NCBI RefSeq assembly: GCF_030323145.1
Contig: NZ_CP100470.1
Location: forward strand, 5,931,001-5,995,000
Reading direction: 5' to 3'
Length of the DNA stretch: 64,000 nt
Origin: Mesorhizobium sp. C432A
GTDB lineage: Bacteria; Pseudomonadota; Alphaproteobacteria; Rhizobiales; Rhizobiaceae
The notes beneath the pieces are model-generated. The model worked only from the letters and a program-made list of their open reading frames with translations. It was not told where the DNA came from and did no database searches. This document shows positions 26,975 to 35,939 of the stretch, piece after piece. The position numbers and the translations under genes are program-made. The stretch's first letter is position 1; every line of letters begins with the position of its first letter.

Positions 26975-27727
26975 ATGAAAAAACTCGAAGGCAAGATCGC
27001 AGTCATCACGGGCTGAAGCAGCGGGATCGGATTGGCCACAGCCAAGCGCTTCGTAGAAGAAGGAGCGCACGTCGTGATTACCGGGCGAAGAGAGAAGGAG
27101 CTGAAGGAGGCCGCAGCCTTCATCATGAAAAACGTTACGACGGTCGTGGGTGACGTGTCGCTCCTGGAAGATCTGGATCGCCTCTATGCCGTCGTGAAGG
27201 TGAAACATGGTCATATCGACATTCTCTTCGCCAACGCCGGCGCGGGGACGATCGCACCGCTCGCCGTCGCTACCGAGGCACATTTTGATCAGACCTTCGA
27301 TGTGAACGTGAAGGGTCTGTTCTTTACGGTGCAGAAGGCCCTTCCCCTGTTCAAAGACGGCGGTTCGATCATCCTGAATTCTTCAGTGTCGAACGTGTTG
27401 GGGCTTCCAGGGTTTAGTACCTACGCCGCGAGCAAGGCGGCTGTACGCAACTTCGCGCGCGCTTGGACACTGGAATTCAAAGACCGCAAAATCCGCGTCA
27501 ATGCAATGAGTCCGGGACCAATCGAGACGCCGGCCTTGGAGACAACGACTGGCCTTACCCCTGAGCAAGCCGAGCAAGCGGCCGCCCAGTTTGCGTCACA
27601 GATCCCAATGGGTCGCAGGGGCAAACCAGAGGAAATCGCTGCTGCCGTCACGTTCCTCGCCTCCGATGAAAGTTCTTTCGTCACCGGCGTGGATCTCGCC
27701 GTAGACGGAGGCATGGCGCAAGTCTGA
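26975..27727 (+). pseudogene. SDR family oxidoreductase broken by an in-frame TGA
   Basis: From the ATG at 26975 the frame reads MKKLEGKIAVITG, then TGA at 27014-27016, then SSGIGLATAKRF and an uninterrupted SDR to 27727 with NAGAG, SSVSN and YAASK. The stop replaces the variable residue (normally Gly or Ala) of the TGxxxGIG cofactor motif. Restart at the TTG at 27032 would lose that motif and could hardly bind NAD(P). One base change explains the lesion. The rest of the frame is undamaged, so inactivation is recent, or readthrough occurs, or the base call is wrong. Confidence 0.8.
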
Positions 27728-27759
27728 CCCCGGCATTAGCACCAGATCGGAGAAGTACT

Positions 27760-28359
27760 ATGAACTATGCAATCGTAGGATTCGGCAATATCGGACAGGC
27801 CCTTGCCAAGGCGTTTGCCCGAAACGGCATCGAAGTTTCCGTTGCAACCACACGCGACCCGGAAAGCTTTGCCGCCGATGCGGCCGCGATCGGACCCACG
27901 ATCATCCCCAAAAAACTGGCGGAAGCCATCAAGGCGGACATCATCTTTTTGGCTGTCCGCTTCGAGGCGCACCCGGATCTCGCGAAGGCGCTCCCCACCT
28001 GGCAGGGGAAGACGATCATCGATGTGACCAATGCCTATGGCGTGCCCCCGGAGGAACTGGGAGGACAACCTTCTTCCAAGTTCATTGCGCAGGCCTTCTC
28101 TGGCGCAAAACTGGTCAAGGGCTTCAACCATCTGGTCGCCCCGGTGCTTGATCAGGATCCGGCCGTACATGGTGGCCGGAGGGTCGTGTTCCTGGCAAGC
28201 GACGATGATGCTGCCGCAACACAGACTGGGGAGCTTGCGGAAAATCTCGGTTTCGCGCCGATCAAGCTTGGCGGGGTGTCGGAAGGTGGCCTGCTGGTCC
28301 AGGCGCGCGGAGACAGCTGGGGTCATCTGATCTTCAAGGACTTGGTCAAATTCGACTGA
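27760..28359 (+). CDS. NADPH-dependent F420 reductase-like NAD(P)-binding protein
   Basis: A 199-residue Rossmann protein. MNYAIVGFGNIGQALAKAFARNG is the GxGxxG fold; DIIFLAVRFEAHPDL and KTIIDVTNAYG follow the F420:NADP oxidoreductase-like family (COG2085). In bacteria without F420 these proteins are NADPH-dependent reductases of unknown substrate. It starts 32 bases after the broken SDR, likely in the same transcript. Confidence 0.85.
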   Translation: MNYAIVGFGNIGQALAKAFARNGIEVSVATTRDPESFAADAAAIGPTIIPKKLAEAIKADIIFLAVRFEAHPDLAKALPTWQGKTIIDVTNAYGVPPEELGGQPSSKFIAQAFSGAKLVKGFNHLVAPVLDQDPAVHGGRRVVFLASDDDAAATQTGELAENLGFAPIKLGGVSEGGLLVQARGDSWGHLIFKDLVKFD

Positions 28360-28456
28360 CGAGCGCGACGTCCCCACCGGCAAAGAAACCACGCACTCGA
28401 TCGGAACTCGGATCGGATCAAGCGCGATCCGATCCGAGCAAAATGGAGAAATCACT

Positions 28457-28486
28457 ATGAGCACCGAGAAGAATATCCACTCCTAA
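28457..28486 (+). other. Nine-codon frame before the methyltransferase gene
   Basis: ATG at 28457 opens MSTEKNIHS and ends at TAA 28484-28486, with GGAGAA upstream. Its stop overlaps the AAGGAG ribosome site of the next gene. It looks like the decapitated start of a lost gene; a leader peptide is the other option. Too short to call a gene. Confidence 0.35.
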
Positions 28487-28496
28487 GGAGATTTCG

Positions 28497-29127
28497 ATGT
28501 ACGACCAATCCAAGGTATCCGAGTTAATCCGGTTCGCACGAATCGAGGCGGGCTCCACCGTGATCGACGTCTACCCTGGCGACGGAGACTGGACGCGCCT
28601 CTTCTCCGACATCGTCGGATCAGAGGGGCGGGTCTACAGCTTCGTGCCGGCCGAAGTCGCCCACTTCAAGAACGATCCGGTCGGCCTCATGCGGACGCTC
28701 GCGAAGGAGCCGGGCCGAGAGAACGTCGAAGCCGCCTCGGCGGATCTCGTCGCGATGCCGGAGGTCACGCCGCCAGCGGATGTCCTATGGCTGCACCTGT
28801 TTTACCACGATCTTCACACCGCCCTGGTCCAGAAGAAGGGTGCGACGGCGGCCGACTTCAATCGAGCTGTCTACAAGCGGCTGAAACCCGGTGGGTCCTA
28901 CGTCATCGTCGACCACGCCGCCGCCGCTGGGTCGGGCACGAGCGACCCGGTCGCTGCATCGGATCGACCCTGCATTCGTCGGCGAGGAGGTGGAGGCGGC
29001 CGGCTTCGTACTGGACGCGGAAAGCACCGTGCTGGTGAATAAGGATGACCCGCACTCGATCAAGGTGTTCGATCCCGCGATCAAGGGCGAGACCGATCGC
29101 TTCGCGTTTCGGTTCGTGAAGCCCTGA
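28497..29127 (+). pseudogene. Frameshifted class I SAM-dependent methyltransferase-like gene
   Basis: The first part (MYDQSKVSELIRFARIEAGSTVIDVYPGDGDW) and YKRLKPGGSYVIVDHAAAAGSG are a methyltransferase core of the type that starts with a DVxPG(D/G)G SAM motif. Near 28941-28950 the frame breaks. The frame beginning at 28891 then supplies the natural C-terminus (LHRIDPAFVGEEVEAAGFVL, ending FRFVKP at 29127). Losing two bases (or gaining one) after AGCGAC explains it. The unshifted frame runs into a low-complexity Arg/Gly tail ending at 29042. Confidence 0.78.
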
Positions 29128-29397
29128 CAGCTCCCGGGCGCCGACTTCATGTCGACCTCCCATTGAGTCCATCAACTCGGGTTCGCACCCGTCAAGCTGG
29201 GAAAGCTCAACGAGGATGGCGCGCTGGTGCACGCACGCGATGCGGCAGCGCCTTGAAGGCGTCCGAGGTGATGATGGCACAAGGTTCTGGAGCACACCTG
29301 CCGCAGGTTCCTGATCTGAACTTGATGAAATGACGGAAGTCGCCGCGCCGTTGAGGGAGCCGGCGCATCCCCTCAGGGATGCGCCGGGACAAACGGT

Positions 29398-29991
29398 TCA
29401 AGAATGGTGGATTTCCGTTCCCAGCACCTTCAGGCATTCACGGATGAACGCCGCAAGCGCGGTCCAGCCTTTGGCTGAAACCATGGTCCCATCGACATAG
29501 GCGTCGGTGGGAGACAAATCGATATAAGTGCCGCCGGCAAGCGTCACCTCCGGCTCGCAAGCGGCGAGCGCCGCCACCTTCTTGCCGCGCACGACGCCGT
29601 CGACCGCGATCAGAATCTGGACGCCATGGCAGATCGTGAAGATCGGCTTTTTCGCCTCGTGGAAATGGCGCACCATTGCCTGTATCCGCTTGTCGGTGCG
29701 GATGTATTCGGGGCCACGACCGCCGGCGCAATAGACAGCGTCGTACTGGCTCAGCTGCTTCTCGGCGTCGGCAAAGGTCTTGTTGATCAGCGCGTTGTGG
29801 CCGGGCTTTTCGGTGTAGGTCTGATCGCCCTCGAAATCGTGCAGCGATGTCTTGATCATGTCTCCGGCGCTTTTGTCGGGGCACACGACATGAACGGTGT
29901 GTCCCACCGCTTCCATCGCCTGCTGATAGACGAAGATTTCATACTCCTCGGTGAAATCACCGGTCAGCATCAGGATTTTTTTGGCTGGCAT
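29398..29991 (-). CDS. DJ-1/PfpI family protein
   Basis: A 197-residue DJ-1/PfpI (class I glutamine amidotransferase-like) protein. The nucleophile elbow TICHGVQIL places the reactive Cys at residue 121, with His following, and an acidic residue is available at GDFTEEYE (about 15). The family includes glyoxalase III, deglycases and chaperones that protect against carbonyl stress. It stands alone between the methyltransferase remnant and the GntR gene. Confidence 0.9.
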   Translation of the reverse strand: MPAKKILMLTGDFTEEYEIFVYQQAMEAVGHTVHVVCPDKSAGDMIKTSLHDFEGDQTYTEKPGHNALINKTFADAEKQLSQYDAVYCAGGRGPEYIRTDKRIQAMVRHFHEAKKPIFTICHGVQILIAVDGVVRGKKVAALAACEPEVTLAGGTYIDLSPTDAYVDGTMVSAKGWTALAAFIRECLKVLGTEIHHS

Positions 29992-30149
29992 GTCTTTTCC
30001 TCTCGGCTTGTTTCAGGGGCGAGGTGCACTGCGCCTCCTTCCCGGTATCGAAATCGGCTCAGAACGGGGAGTAGAATTCGTAGGCGGCAGGCTGGGCGAA
30101 CAGCGGCGCGCCGCGCTTGAGGGTGCCTCGGGCAAGCAACATCGCCAGG

Positions 30150-30848
30150 CTACTCGAACGCAGGCAGGAGCCTGTCCCGCGAATTTTCGATGTGCGCACG
30201 CATGGCTTTTTCGGCGGCGTCCGGATCGCCCGCGGCAAAGGCAGCGAGAATAGCCTCGTGCTCGTCGAGCGCCTCTTCGGTCACCCTGGAGTGATACATC
30301 AGGCGGAAGATATGGAAGTGGGTATGCTGGTGATTCAGCGTCTCGCGAATGAGTTCGTTCTGGGCGAACTCGACGATCTTGTCGTGGAAGATCGCATCCT
30401 GACGGGCGAAGTTCGAATAGCGCAGGCGTTCGTCTTTCCCCACCCGCCGAGCCATGACGCCGGCCGTCTCCTGCAGCGCGGCAAGGCGCTCGCCGTCCAT
30501 TGTTGCGGTGGCTTTGGCCGCGGCGGCAGGTTCAAGCAATAGACGCAGCTCGTAAAGCTCGTCGAAGCGCCGGCGGGTGATTTGCGGGGCGGCGCGATAG
30601 CCGATCAGGTGGGTTTTCAGAACCAGCCCTTCCCCCTCCAGCCTGCCAAGCGCTTCACGAATGGGGGTATGCGAGACGTTGAATTCCTTGACGAGATTGT
30701 CGACGGTGATGCGCGATCCCGGAGCAATCCTCAAAGACATGAGCTGCGCGAAGATTGCTTCGTAAACGTCGCCAGCCAGACTGTTGGCGCGCTGAATACG
30801 ACCGGTCGCACGGGCTTCATTGTCAACCGTCAGGTCCGTGTTCTGCAT
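30150..30848 (-). CDS. GntR family regulator (FadR/FCD subfamily)
   Basis: A 232-residue regulator from the ATG at 30848 (GAGG site eight bases upstream). Residues 20-85 are the GntR winged helix (VTVDNL-type segment, SHTPIREALGRLEGEGL); the rest is the helical FCD effector domain with metal-binding His and Asp (QDAIFHDKIV, NHQHTHFHIFRLMYHSR). It is divergent from the iron alcohol dehydrogenase operon, which it presumably represses until a carboxylic-acid ligand binds. Confidence 0.93.
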   Translation of the reverse strand: MQNTDLTVDNEARATGRIQRANSLAGDVYEAIFAQLMSLRIAPGSRITVDNLVKEFNVSHTPIREALGRLEGEGLVLKTHLIGYRAAPQITRRRFDELYELRLLLEPAAAAKATATMDGERLAALQETAGVMARRVGKDERLRYSNFARQDAIFHDKIVEFAQNELIRETLNHQHTHFHIFRLMYHSRVTEEALDEHEAILAAFAAGDPDAAEKAMRAHIENSRDRLLPAFE

Positions 30849-30904
30849 CGTTTGCCTCTTGACAGAACCACCCACTAACATGATGCTCCGCGAAACTCAA
30901 TCCT

Positions 30905-30943
30905 ATATCCTATACGATTTTATGAGGATATCGCATGATCATG
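30905..30943. promoter_or_regulatory. Candidate GntR operator region
   Basis: ATATCCT at 30905-30911 and its complement AGGATAT at 30925-30931 form an inverted repeat with a 13-base gap. CATGATCATG at 30934-30943 is a perfect 10-bp palindrome. Both lie in the gap between the divergent GntR gene (start 30848) and the dehydrogenase gene (start 31021). Confidence 0.4.
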
Positions 30944-31020
30944 ACCTGCAGCGCCGAGGTCGGCCTCTGGCACGAAGCCAAGCCTGTCGGCTTCCAACCC
31001 GTCTTCGCAGGATCTTGTGC

Positions 31021-32250
31021 ATGAGCTTGTTTGCAGCGGCGCGCCTGCCGAGCGAGATTCTGTTCGGCAAAGGCCAGCGCCATGTCCTCCCTGCCATCGC
31101 CGCCAAATATGGGCGCCGCGCGTTCGTCTGTACCGATGAGCGCTTCGCGGCGACGTCGCAGTTCGCCGAGATTCTCGCTGGCTTGCACAACGCGGCGATC
31201 GAGACGTTGGTCTTCGACCGAACGCTGCCGGATGTGCCGCGCGACAGCGTCGCCGCCTGCATTGCGCAAGCGAAAGATTTCAAGCCGGACATGGTGATCG
31301 GCATCGGGGGCGGCAGCTGCCTGGACATGGCCAAATGCGCTGCACTTCTGCTCAGCCATGGCGGCAAGCTCGAGGACTACTATGGCGAGTTCAAGGTACC
31401 CGGCCCTACCCTTCCGGTAATCGCAGTGCCGACGACGGCTGGAACAGGCTCCGAGGTGACCCCCGTCGCCGTGATCTCCGACCCGGATCGGACGCTGAAA
31501 GTGGGTATCGCCAGTCCGCATCTCATCGCGGCAGTGGCGCTTTGCGATCCGGATCTGACGGTGACCTGTCCACCGTCCTTGACGGCGATCGCCGGCGCCG
31601 ACGCGCTGACGCACGCAATCGAGGCCTATACAGCGGCCAAACGCGGCGTCGACCCTCATTTACCGCAACAGCACGTGTTCATCGGCAAGAGCGCTCTGAC
31701 CGACCATTTCGCGCTTCTGGCCATCAGGCTGCTCGGCCGCAGTCTCGAAAAGGCATATCGCGACGGATCGGACGAGGATGCGCGCGCCGACGTCATGATG
31801 GGAGCGCTGGCCGCCGGTTGCGCCTTCGGTACGGCGGGAACGGCCGCCGCCCATGCGGTGCAGTATCCCGTTGGCGCGCTTACCCACACCCCGCATGGCC
31901 TGGGAGTGGCCACGATGCTGCCCTACGTGATGACCTACAATCTGGCCGCAGCAGCCGCGGAGATTGCGGAAGTCGGCACTGCTCTCGGCCTTTCCCATCA
32001 GGGCGGCGGCGACGCCGATGCCTTGGCGCACGCCACCATCCGTGAGGTGAGCCGGCTGTTCGGCGCCATCGGCATCACACCGACATTGGCCGAACTGGGT
32101 CTTCCCGAAGACAAGATCGACTGGACGGCTGAGCAGGCGCTGGGCATCGACCGGTTGATCAAGAACAATCCCCGCCCGTTCGACCTTGCCGCGATGCGAC
32201 GGCTGGTCAGGGCTGCTTATGGCGGCGACATGTCCGCCACCATGATGTGA
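31021..32250 (+). CDS. Iron-containing (group III) alcohol dehydrogenase
   Basis: A 409-residue Fe-ADH from the ATG at 31021; the frame stays open upstream to 30820 but that is the GntR control region. NAD-binding GIGGGSCLDMAKCAA is near 97; AVPTTAGTGSEVTPVAV and the metal ligands in HAIEAY and HTPHG are present. The family includes 4-hydroxybutyrate and lactaldehyde dehydrogenases and maleylacetate reductases. Next to a semialdehyde dehydrogenase, oxidation of a hydroxyacid or diol to a (semi)aldehyde is likely. Confidence 0.9.
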   Translation: MSLFAAARLPSEILFGKGQRHVLPAIAAKYGRRAFVCTDERFAATSQFAEILAGLHNAAIETLVFDRTLPDVPRDSVAACIAQAKDFKPDMVIGIGGGSCLDMAKCAALLLSHGGKLEDYYGEFKVPGPTLPVIAVPTTAGTGSEVTPVAVISDPDRTLKVGIASPHLIAAVALCDPDLTVTCPPSLTAIAGADALTHAIEAYTAAKRGVDPHLPQQHVFIGKSALTDHFALLAIRLLGRSLEKAYRDGSDEDARADVMMGALAAGCAFGTAGTAAAHAVQYPVGALTHTPHGLGVATMLPYVMTYNLAAAAAEIAEVGTALGLSHQGGGDADALAHATIREVSRLFGAIGITPTLAELGLPEDKIDWTAEQALGIDRLIKNNPRPFDLAAMRRLVRAAYGGDMSATMM

Positions 32251-32269
32251 CCGACCAGGAGTTCATCCA

Positions 32270-33757
32270 ATGAACATTGCCGCAGGCATATCCGACGAGG
32301 ATCAAGATATGTTCGACTACGCCACGGTCTCGCACGGTCTCTACATTGGCGGACGCTGGCGGCCTTCATCGGAGGGTCGCGTGATCGAAGTGGTCGATCC
32401 CTCGACTGAAGCCGTGATCGCTGCGGTTCCCGATGCAACGCTCGCCGACGCCGCCGCCGCCGTCGACGCTGCCGCGAAGGCGGCGGCCGGCTGGCGCGAG
32501 ACCCCGCCACGCAGGCGATCGGAAATCCTGCGGCGCTGCTTCGAACTGATGACCGAACGGATGGAGACGTTGGCTGCGCTGATCTCGCTGGAGAACGGCA
32601 AGGCGCTGCGCGATGCGCGCGGTGAAGTCGCCTACGCCGCTGAGTTTTTCCGCTGGAACGCCGAGGAGGCGGTCCGCATCAGCGGCGAGTTCGGCCTTGC
32701 ACCCTCGGGCGCGAACCGGATCATTGTCGACTACCATCCCATCGGCATTTGCGTGCTCATCACGCCATGGAATTTCCCAGCCGCCATGGCGACACGTAAA
32801 ATCGCTCCGGCGCTGGCGGCCGGCTGTACGGTGATCCTGAAGCCCGCCAGCGAGACGCCGCTGACGGCCTATGCGCTTGCGGCGCTCTACGAGGAAGCCG
32901 GCGTGCCGCCCGGCGTCGTCAACGTCCTGACGACCTCGACCCCCGGACCGGTGACGGCGGCCATGCTGGCCGATCCGCGCGTGCGAAAGCTGTCCTTCAC
33001 CGGCTCGACCGGCGTCGGGCGCGTGCTGCTGGCCGAAGCCGCAAAGCACGTCATTTCCTGTTCCATGGAGCTTGGCGGCAACGCACCCTTCATCGTCTTC
33101 GACGACGCCGACCTGGAAGCCGCCCTCGACGGTGCGATGGTTGCCAAGATGCGCAACGCCGGCGAAGCCTGCACGGCCGCCAACCGGCTTTACGTCCAGG
33201 CCGGCATCCATGATGCCTTCGCGGAAGGCTTGAGCAAACGCATGGCGGCACTCAACCTGGGCCCGGGCACAGACTCAGACACAGAATGCGGGCCGATGAT
33301 CACCAGGAAGGCTGTGCACAAGATCGACCGGCTTGTGCAGGACGCCGTTGCCCGCGGCGCCAAAATCCTGTGTGGCGGCGGCGTATCTGAAGGCAGAGGC
33401 TTTTTCTATCCGCCAACGGTGCTCAAGGACGTGCCGGCCGACGTTGCCATGGCTCACGAGGAGATCTTCGGTCCCGTGGCGCCGATCAGTCGCTTCGACA
33501 GCGAGGCGGAGGTCATCGCCAAGGCCAACGACACAGAATACGGTCTCGCGGCCTACATCTACACGCGCGACCTGGCCAGAGGAATGCGCGTGGCATCAAA
33601 GATCGAGTCGGGCATGATCGCGCTCAACCGCGGCCTGATGTCGGATCCGGCGGCGCCCTTCGGCGGAGTCAAGCAAAGCGGGTTGGGGCGAGAAGGCGGC
33701 CAGAAGCATGGCGTTGCCGAGTTCATGGAGGCCAAGTACATCGCCGTGACCCTGTGA
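32270..33757 (+). CDS. NAD(P)-dependent aldehyde dehydrogenase (succinate-semialdehyde dehydrogenase-like)
   Basis: A 495-residue [32 protein letters not shown] (cofactor), [12 protein letters not shown] (general base Glu about 267) and [11 protein letters not shown] (nucleophile Cys about 301) match the GabD-like group. The ATG at 32270 or the one at 32309 could be used. It follows the iron dehydrogenase by 19 bases and its last codon overlaps the hydrolase start. It probably oxidises the aldehyde made by the preceding enzyme. Confidence 0.92.
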   Translation: MNIAAGISDEDQDMFDYATVSHGLYIGGRWRPSSEGRVIEVVDPSTEAVIAAVPDATLADAAAAVDAAAKAAAGWRETPPRRRSEILRRCFELMTERMETLAALISLENGKALRDARGEVAYAAEFFRWNAEEAVRISGEFGLAPSGANRIIVDYHPIGICVLITPWNFPAAMATRKIAPALAAGCTVILKPASETPLTAYALAALYEEAGVPPGVVNVLTTSTPGPVTAAMLADPRVRKLSFTGSTGVGRVLLAEAAKHVISCSMELGGNAPFIVFDDADLEAALDGAMVAKMRNAGEACTAANRLYVQAGIHDAFAEGLSKRMAALNLGPGTDSDTECGPMITRKAVHKIDRLVQDAVARGAKILCGGGVSEGRGFFYPPTVLKDVPADVAMAHEEIFGPVAPISRFDSEAEVIAKANDTEYGLAAYIYTRDLARGMRVASKIESGMIALNRGLMSDPAAPFGGVKQSGLGREGGQKHGVAEFMEAKYIAVTL

Positions 33758-34581
33758 GCGGACATCACGCCAAAGATCCGTTTCGCATTCGCGATCATGT
33801 GGTCGAGTTCGACGACATGGTCGCCGAGATCGTTCGCAGAAGCGAGGACACCAGGGCGAATGTTCCCATGGTCGCCGATGTCGCCTACGGGGCTGACGCC
33901 ACCGAAACCGTGGATCTGTTCTTTCCCGAGGGCAAACGGGACCGCCTGCCGGTGCACATGTTCATCCACGGGGGCTATTGGCGCATGTTCTCCAAGCGCG
34001 ACTATTCCTACGTCGCCGAGACCGTTACGAACGCAGGTGCGATCGCGGTCATTGTCGACTACGCGCTGATGCCGACCGTCAGGATGGCCAGGATCGTCGA
34101 CCAGGTGCGCCGCGCCAAGCGATGGGTATTTGACAATGTCGCACACCATGGCGGCAATCCCGGCCTGCTGACCGTTAGCGGTCATTCCGCCGGTGCGCAT
34201 CTGGCAACAATGCTTTTCGACGGTGACGAGCGGGCTTCCGGCATCAAAGCTGCGCTGCTGCTTGGCGGCCTTTACGACCTGAAGCCATTGCAGATGTCGT
34301 TCCTTGCCCCCGAGATCGCGATCACCGAGGAGGAGGCCCGCCGATTCTCGCCCATCGATCACAGTTTCGATCCATCCGTGGGCGTAGATATCTTGGTCGG
34401 CGCCGATGAAACGCCGCCGTTCCACAGCCAGGCCGCACTCTTCACGGACCACCTTGACACACAGGGACTGACTGTTTCGCGCACGACCCTTGGCGGGGCC
34501 AATCACATGAGCAGCGTCCGTGACCTTGGCTTGGCTGGTACCGAGGCCTCGTCACTGCTGGCCCGCGTCGTGGCCGCCTGA
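33754..34581 (+). CDS. Alpha/beta hydrolase (arylformamidase/carboxylesterase-like)
   Basis: A 275-residue hydrolase with a GTG start that overlaps the TGA of the dehydrogenase gene. HGGYW (about 73) gives the oxyanion hole, GHSAGAH (about 142-148) the nucleophile Ser, and GADETPPFHSQA and GANHMSS the acid and His. This pattern is that of esterases related to animal kynurenine formamidase. In the operon it may open a lactone or ester to give the hydroxy acid for the dehydrogenase. Confidence 0.87.
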   Translation: MSGHHAKDPFRIRDHVVEFDDMVAEIVRRSEDTRANVPMVADVAYGADATETVDLFFPEGKRDRLPVHMFIHGGYWRMFSKRDYSYVAETVTNAGAIAVIVDYALMPTVRMARIVDQVRRAKRWVFDNVAHHGGNPGLLTVSGHSAGAHLATMLFDGDERASGIKAALLLGGLYDLKPLQMSFLAPEIAITEEEARRFSPIDHSFDPSVGVDILVGADETPPFHSQAALFTDHLDTQGLTVSRTTLGGANHMSSVRDLGLAGTEASSLLARVVAA

Positions 34582-34913
34582 GACTTCCGCCAGAAGCGCT
34601 GCTGGACGCGACCGTTCTGCAAAGTAGCGTCGCAGCATCGGGTACCGACAGCGGTGGCGAATCTCCCGCCACCGGTCCCCATACCGTAAGCCCGCCGTCG
34701 ATGTCGACGTCGACGTGGTTCATGCTTTCCAGCGTGATTGAGCTTGATAACCGATGTCGGCGATCGCCGTCATGCAGGCAGCCCAGTTGAGTTCTCAAGG
34801 CTGGCCGGCCAGAGACGCCCCTCGGGGGAGAGCGAGCCGACGTTCCGTAACACCGGCCCGCAACCTTCAGAATACGATAGCCCGCGGCACCCCGGAGAAG
34901 GGAATCTGCGCTC
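34582..34913. other. Gene-free stretch
   Basis: About 330 bases between convergent genes. Short open frames here show no family features or ribosome sites. A small direct repeat (GTCGAC three times around 34698-34720) is the only regularity seen. Confidence 0.5.
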
Positions 34914-35810
34914 TCACACCAGCATCGACTGCTGGGCGAAGATGCCCGCCATCGCGCCGTGCGATATTGCCAGGGTGACCGATGGCGGCGTGAGGGGGTT
35001 GGCGAGGTCGCCCGCGGCGTAGATGCCGGGCATGCTGGTTTCGCGGCGCTCGTCGACCTTGAGGATTACGCCGAGGGGCGTATCGACCGTGGCGAGGCCC
35101 AGTGATTCATGCAGGCTAGCGGACGGCTTGTTGCGCGGATGCGCGAACAGGATGTCGACCGCGACCTTGGGGCCGGTATCGAGCTTGACGGTGGCGTTAT
35201 GCCCCCCGTGATGGGCGATCTCGCTGATCCGGCCGTCGACGACAGGTATGTTGCGGCGCGCCAGACCGGCCCGGATATCGGGCGGAATGTCGTGACCATC
35301 AGCGAAGACCGTCAACCTGTCGGTCCAATCGTGGAACAGCCTGACCTGATTCATCGACTGTGGGCCGGACCAGACGAGGCCCCAATGCTGGCCGGCGACT
35401 TCAAAGCCGTCGCAATAGGGGCAGGGCACGATGGACGTGCCCCAACCTTCGGCAAAGCCCGGAACATCAGGCATCTGGTCGGCGACGCCATAGCTCAGGA
35501 TCAGCCGGCGCGCGCCGAGGCTTCCGCCATCGCCAGTGAGGACGGAGAAATCGTCGATGGCCCCGGAGAGGCTGTCGGCCCGGGCATTGACCAGCCTGAT
35601 CGTGGGATAGCGCGCCAGCTGCCGCCGCGCCTCGGCCAAGATGTCCAGCGGTGGCTTGTGATCGTGGCCGAGCAGGCCATGCGAGTGGCCGGCGAAGCGG
35701 TTGCGCGGCAGGCCGGTATCGAGAACGGTGACCTTGCGGCGGGCACGGCCGAGTTGCAGGGCGCCGGCGAGACCGGCAAAGCTGCCGCCGATGATGATGA
35801 CGTCATCCAT
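34914..35810 (-). CDS. Thioredoxin-reductase-like NAD(P)/FAD-dependent oxidoreductase
   Basis: A 298-residue flavoprotein. GGSFAGLAGALQLGRA binds FAD. CPYCDG (about 130-135) is the CxxC redox pair, with Pro-Tyr in place of the ATCDG of true thioredoxin reductases. YAAGDLANPLTPPSVTLAISHGAMAG is the second FAD motif. Such proteins (HcbA/YumC relatives) often accompany TetR genes in bacteria. The divergent TetR gene at 35940 is the probable regulator. Confidence 0.9.
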   Translation of the reverse strand: MDDVIIIGGSFAGLAGALQLGRARRKVTVLDTGLPRNRFAGHSHGLLGHDHKPPLDILAEARRQLARYPTIRLVNARADSLSGAIDDFSVLTGDGGSLGARRLILSYGVADQMPDVPGFAEGWGTSIVPCPYCDGFEVAGQHWGLVWSGPQSMNQVRLFHDWTDRLTVFADGHDIPPDIRAGLARRNIPVVDGRISEIAHHGGHNATVKLDTGPKVAVDILFAHPRNKPSASLHESLGLATVDTPLGVILKVDERRETSMPGIYAAGDLANPLTPPSVTLAISHGAMAGIFAQQSMLV

Positions 35811-35893
35811 GATGGGCTCCGTGTTGTGGATGAGGGGCTGGTTGGACCTGGTTGAAACCTACCCATCGGCTTGCGCATTTCAGAAACTACATG

Positions 35894-35919
35894 GTATCGT
35901 AATCCGAGAATTTGGATAC
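35894..35919. promoter_or_regulatory. Candidate TetR operator
   Basis: GTATC (35894-35898) and GATAC (35915-35919) form an inverted repeat separated by 16 bases in the gap between the divergent flavoprotein and TetR genes, 21 bases before the TetR start. The arms are short, so this is tentative. Confidence 0.35.
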
Positions 35920-35939
35920 TGTCAAGGACTGGAATTGTC

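Noticed and set aside
27014..27016. TGA as a selenocysteine codon in the SDR
   Set aside because: The position is normally Gly or Ala in a cofactor loop, no SDR is known to need Sec there, and no SECIS-like hairpin was seen.
34442..34798. 118-codon minus-strand frame after the alpha/beta hydrolase
   Set aside because: It overlaps the 3' end of the hydrolase gene, has no ribosome site and shows no family features.
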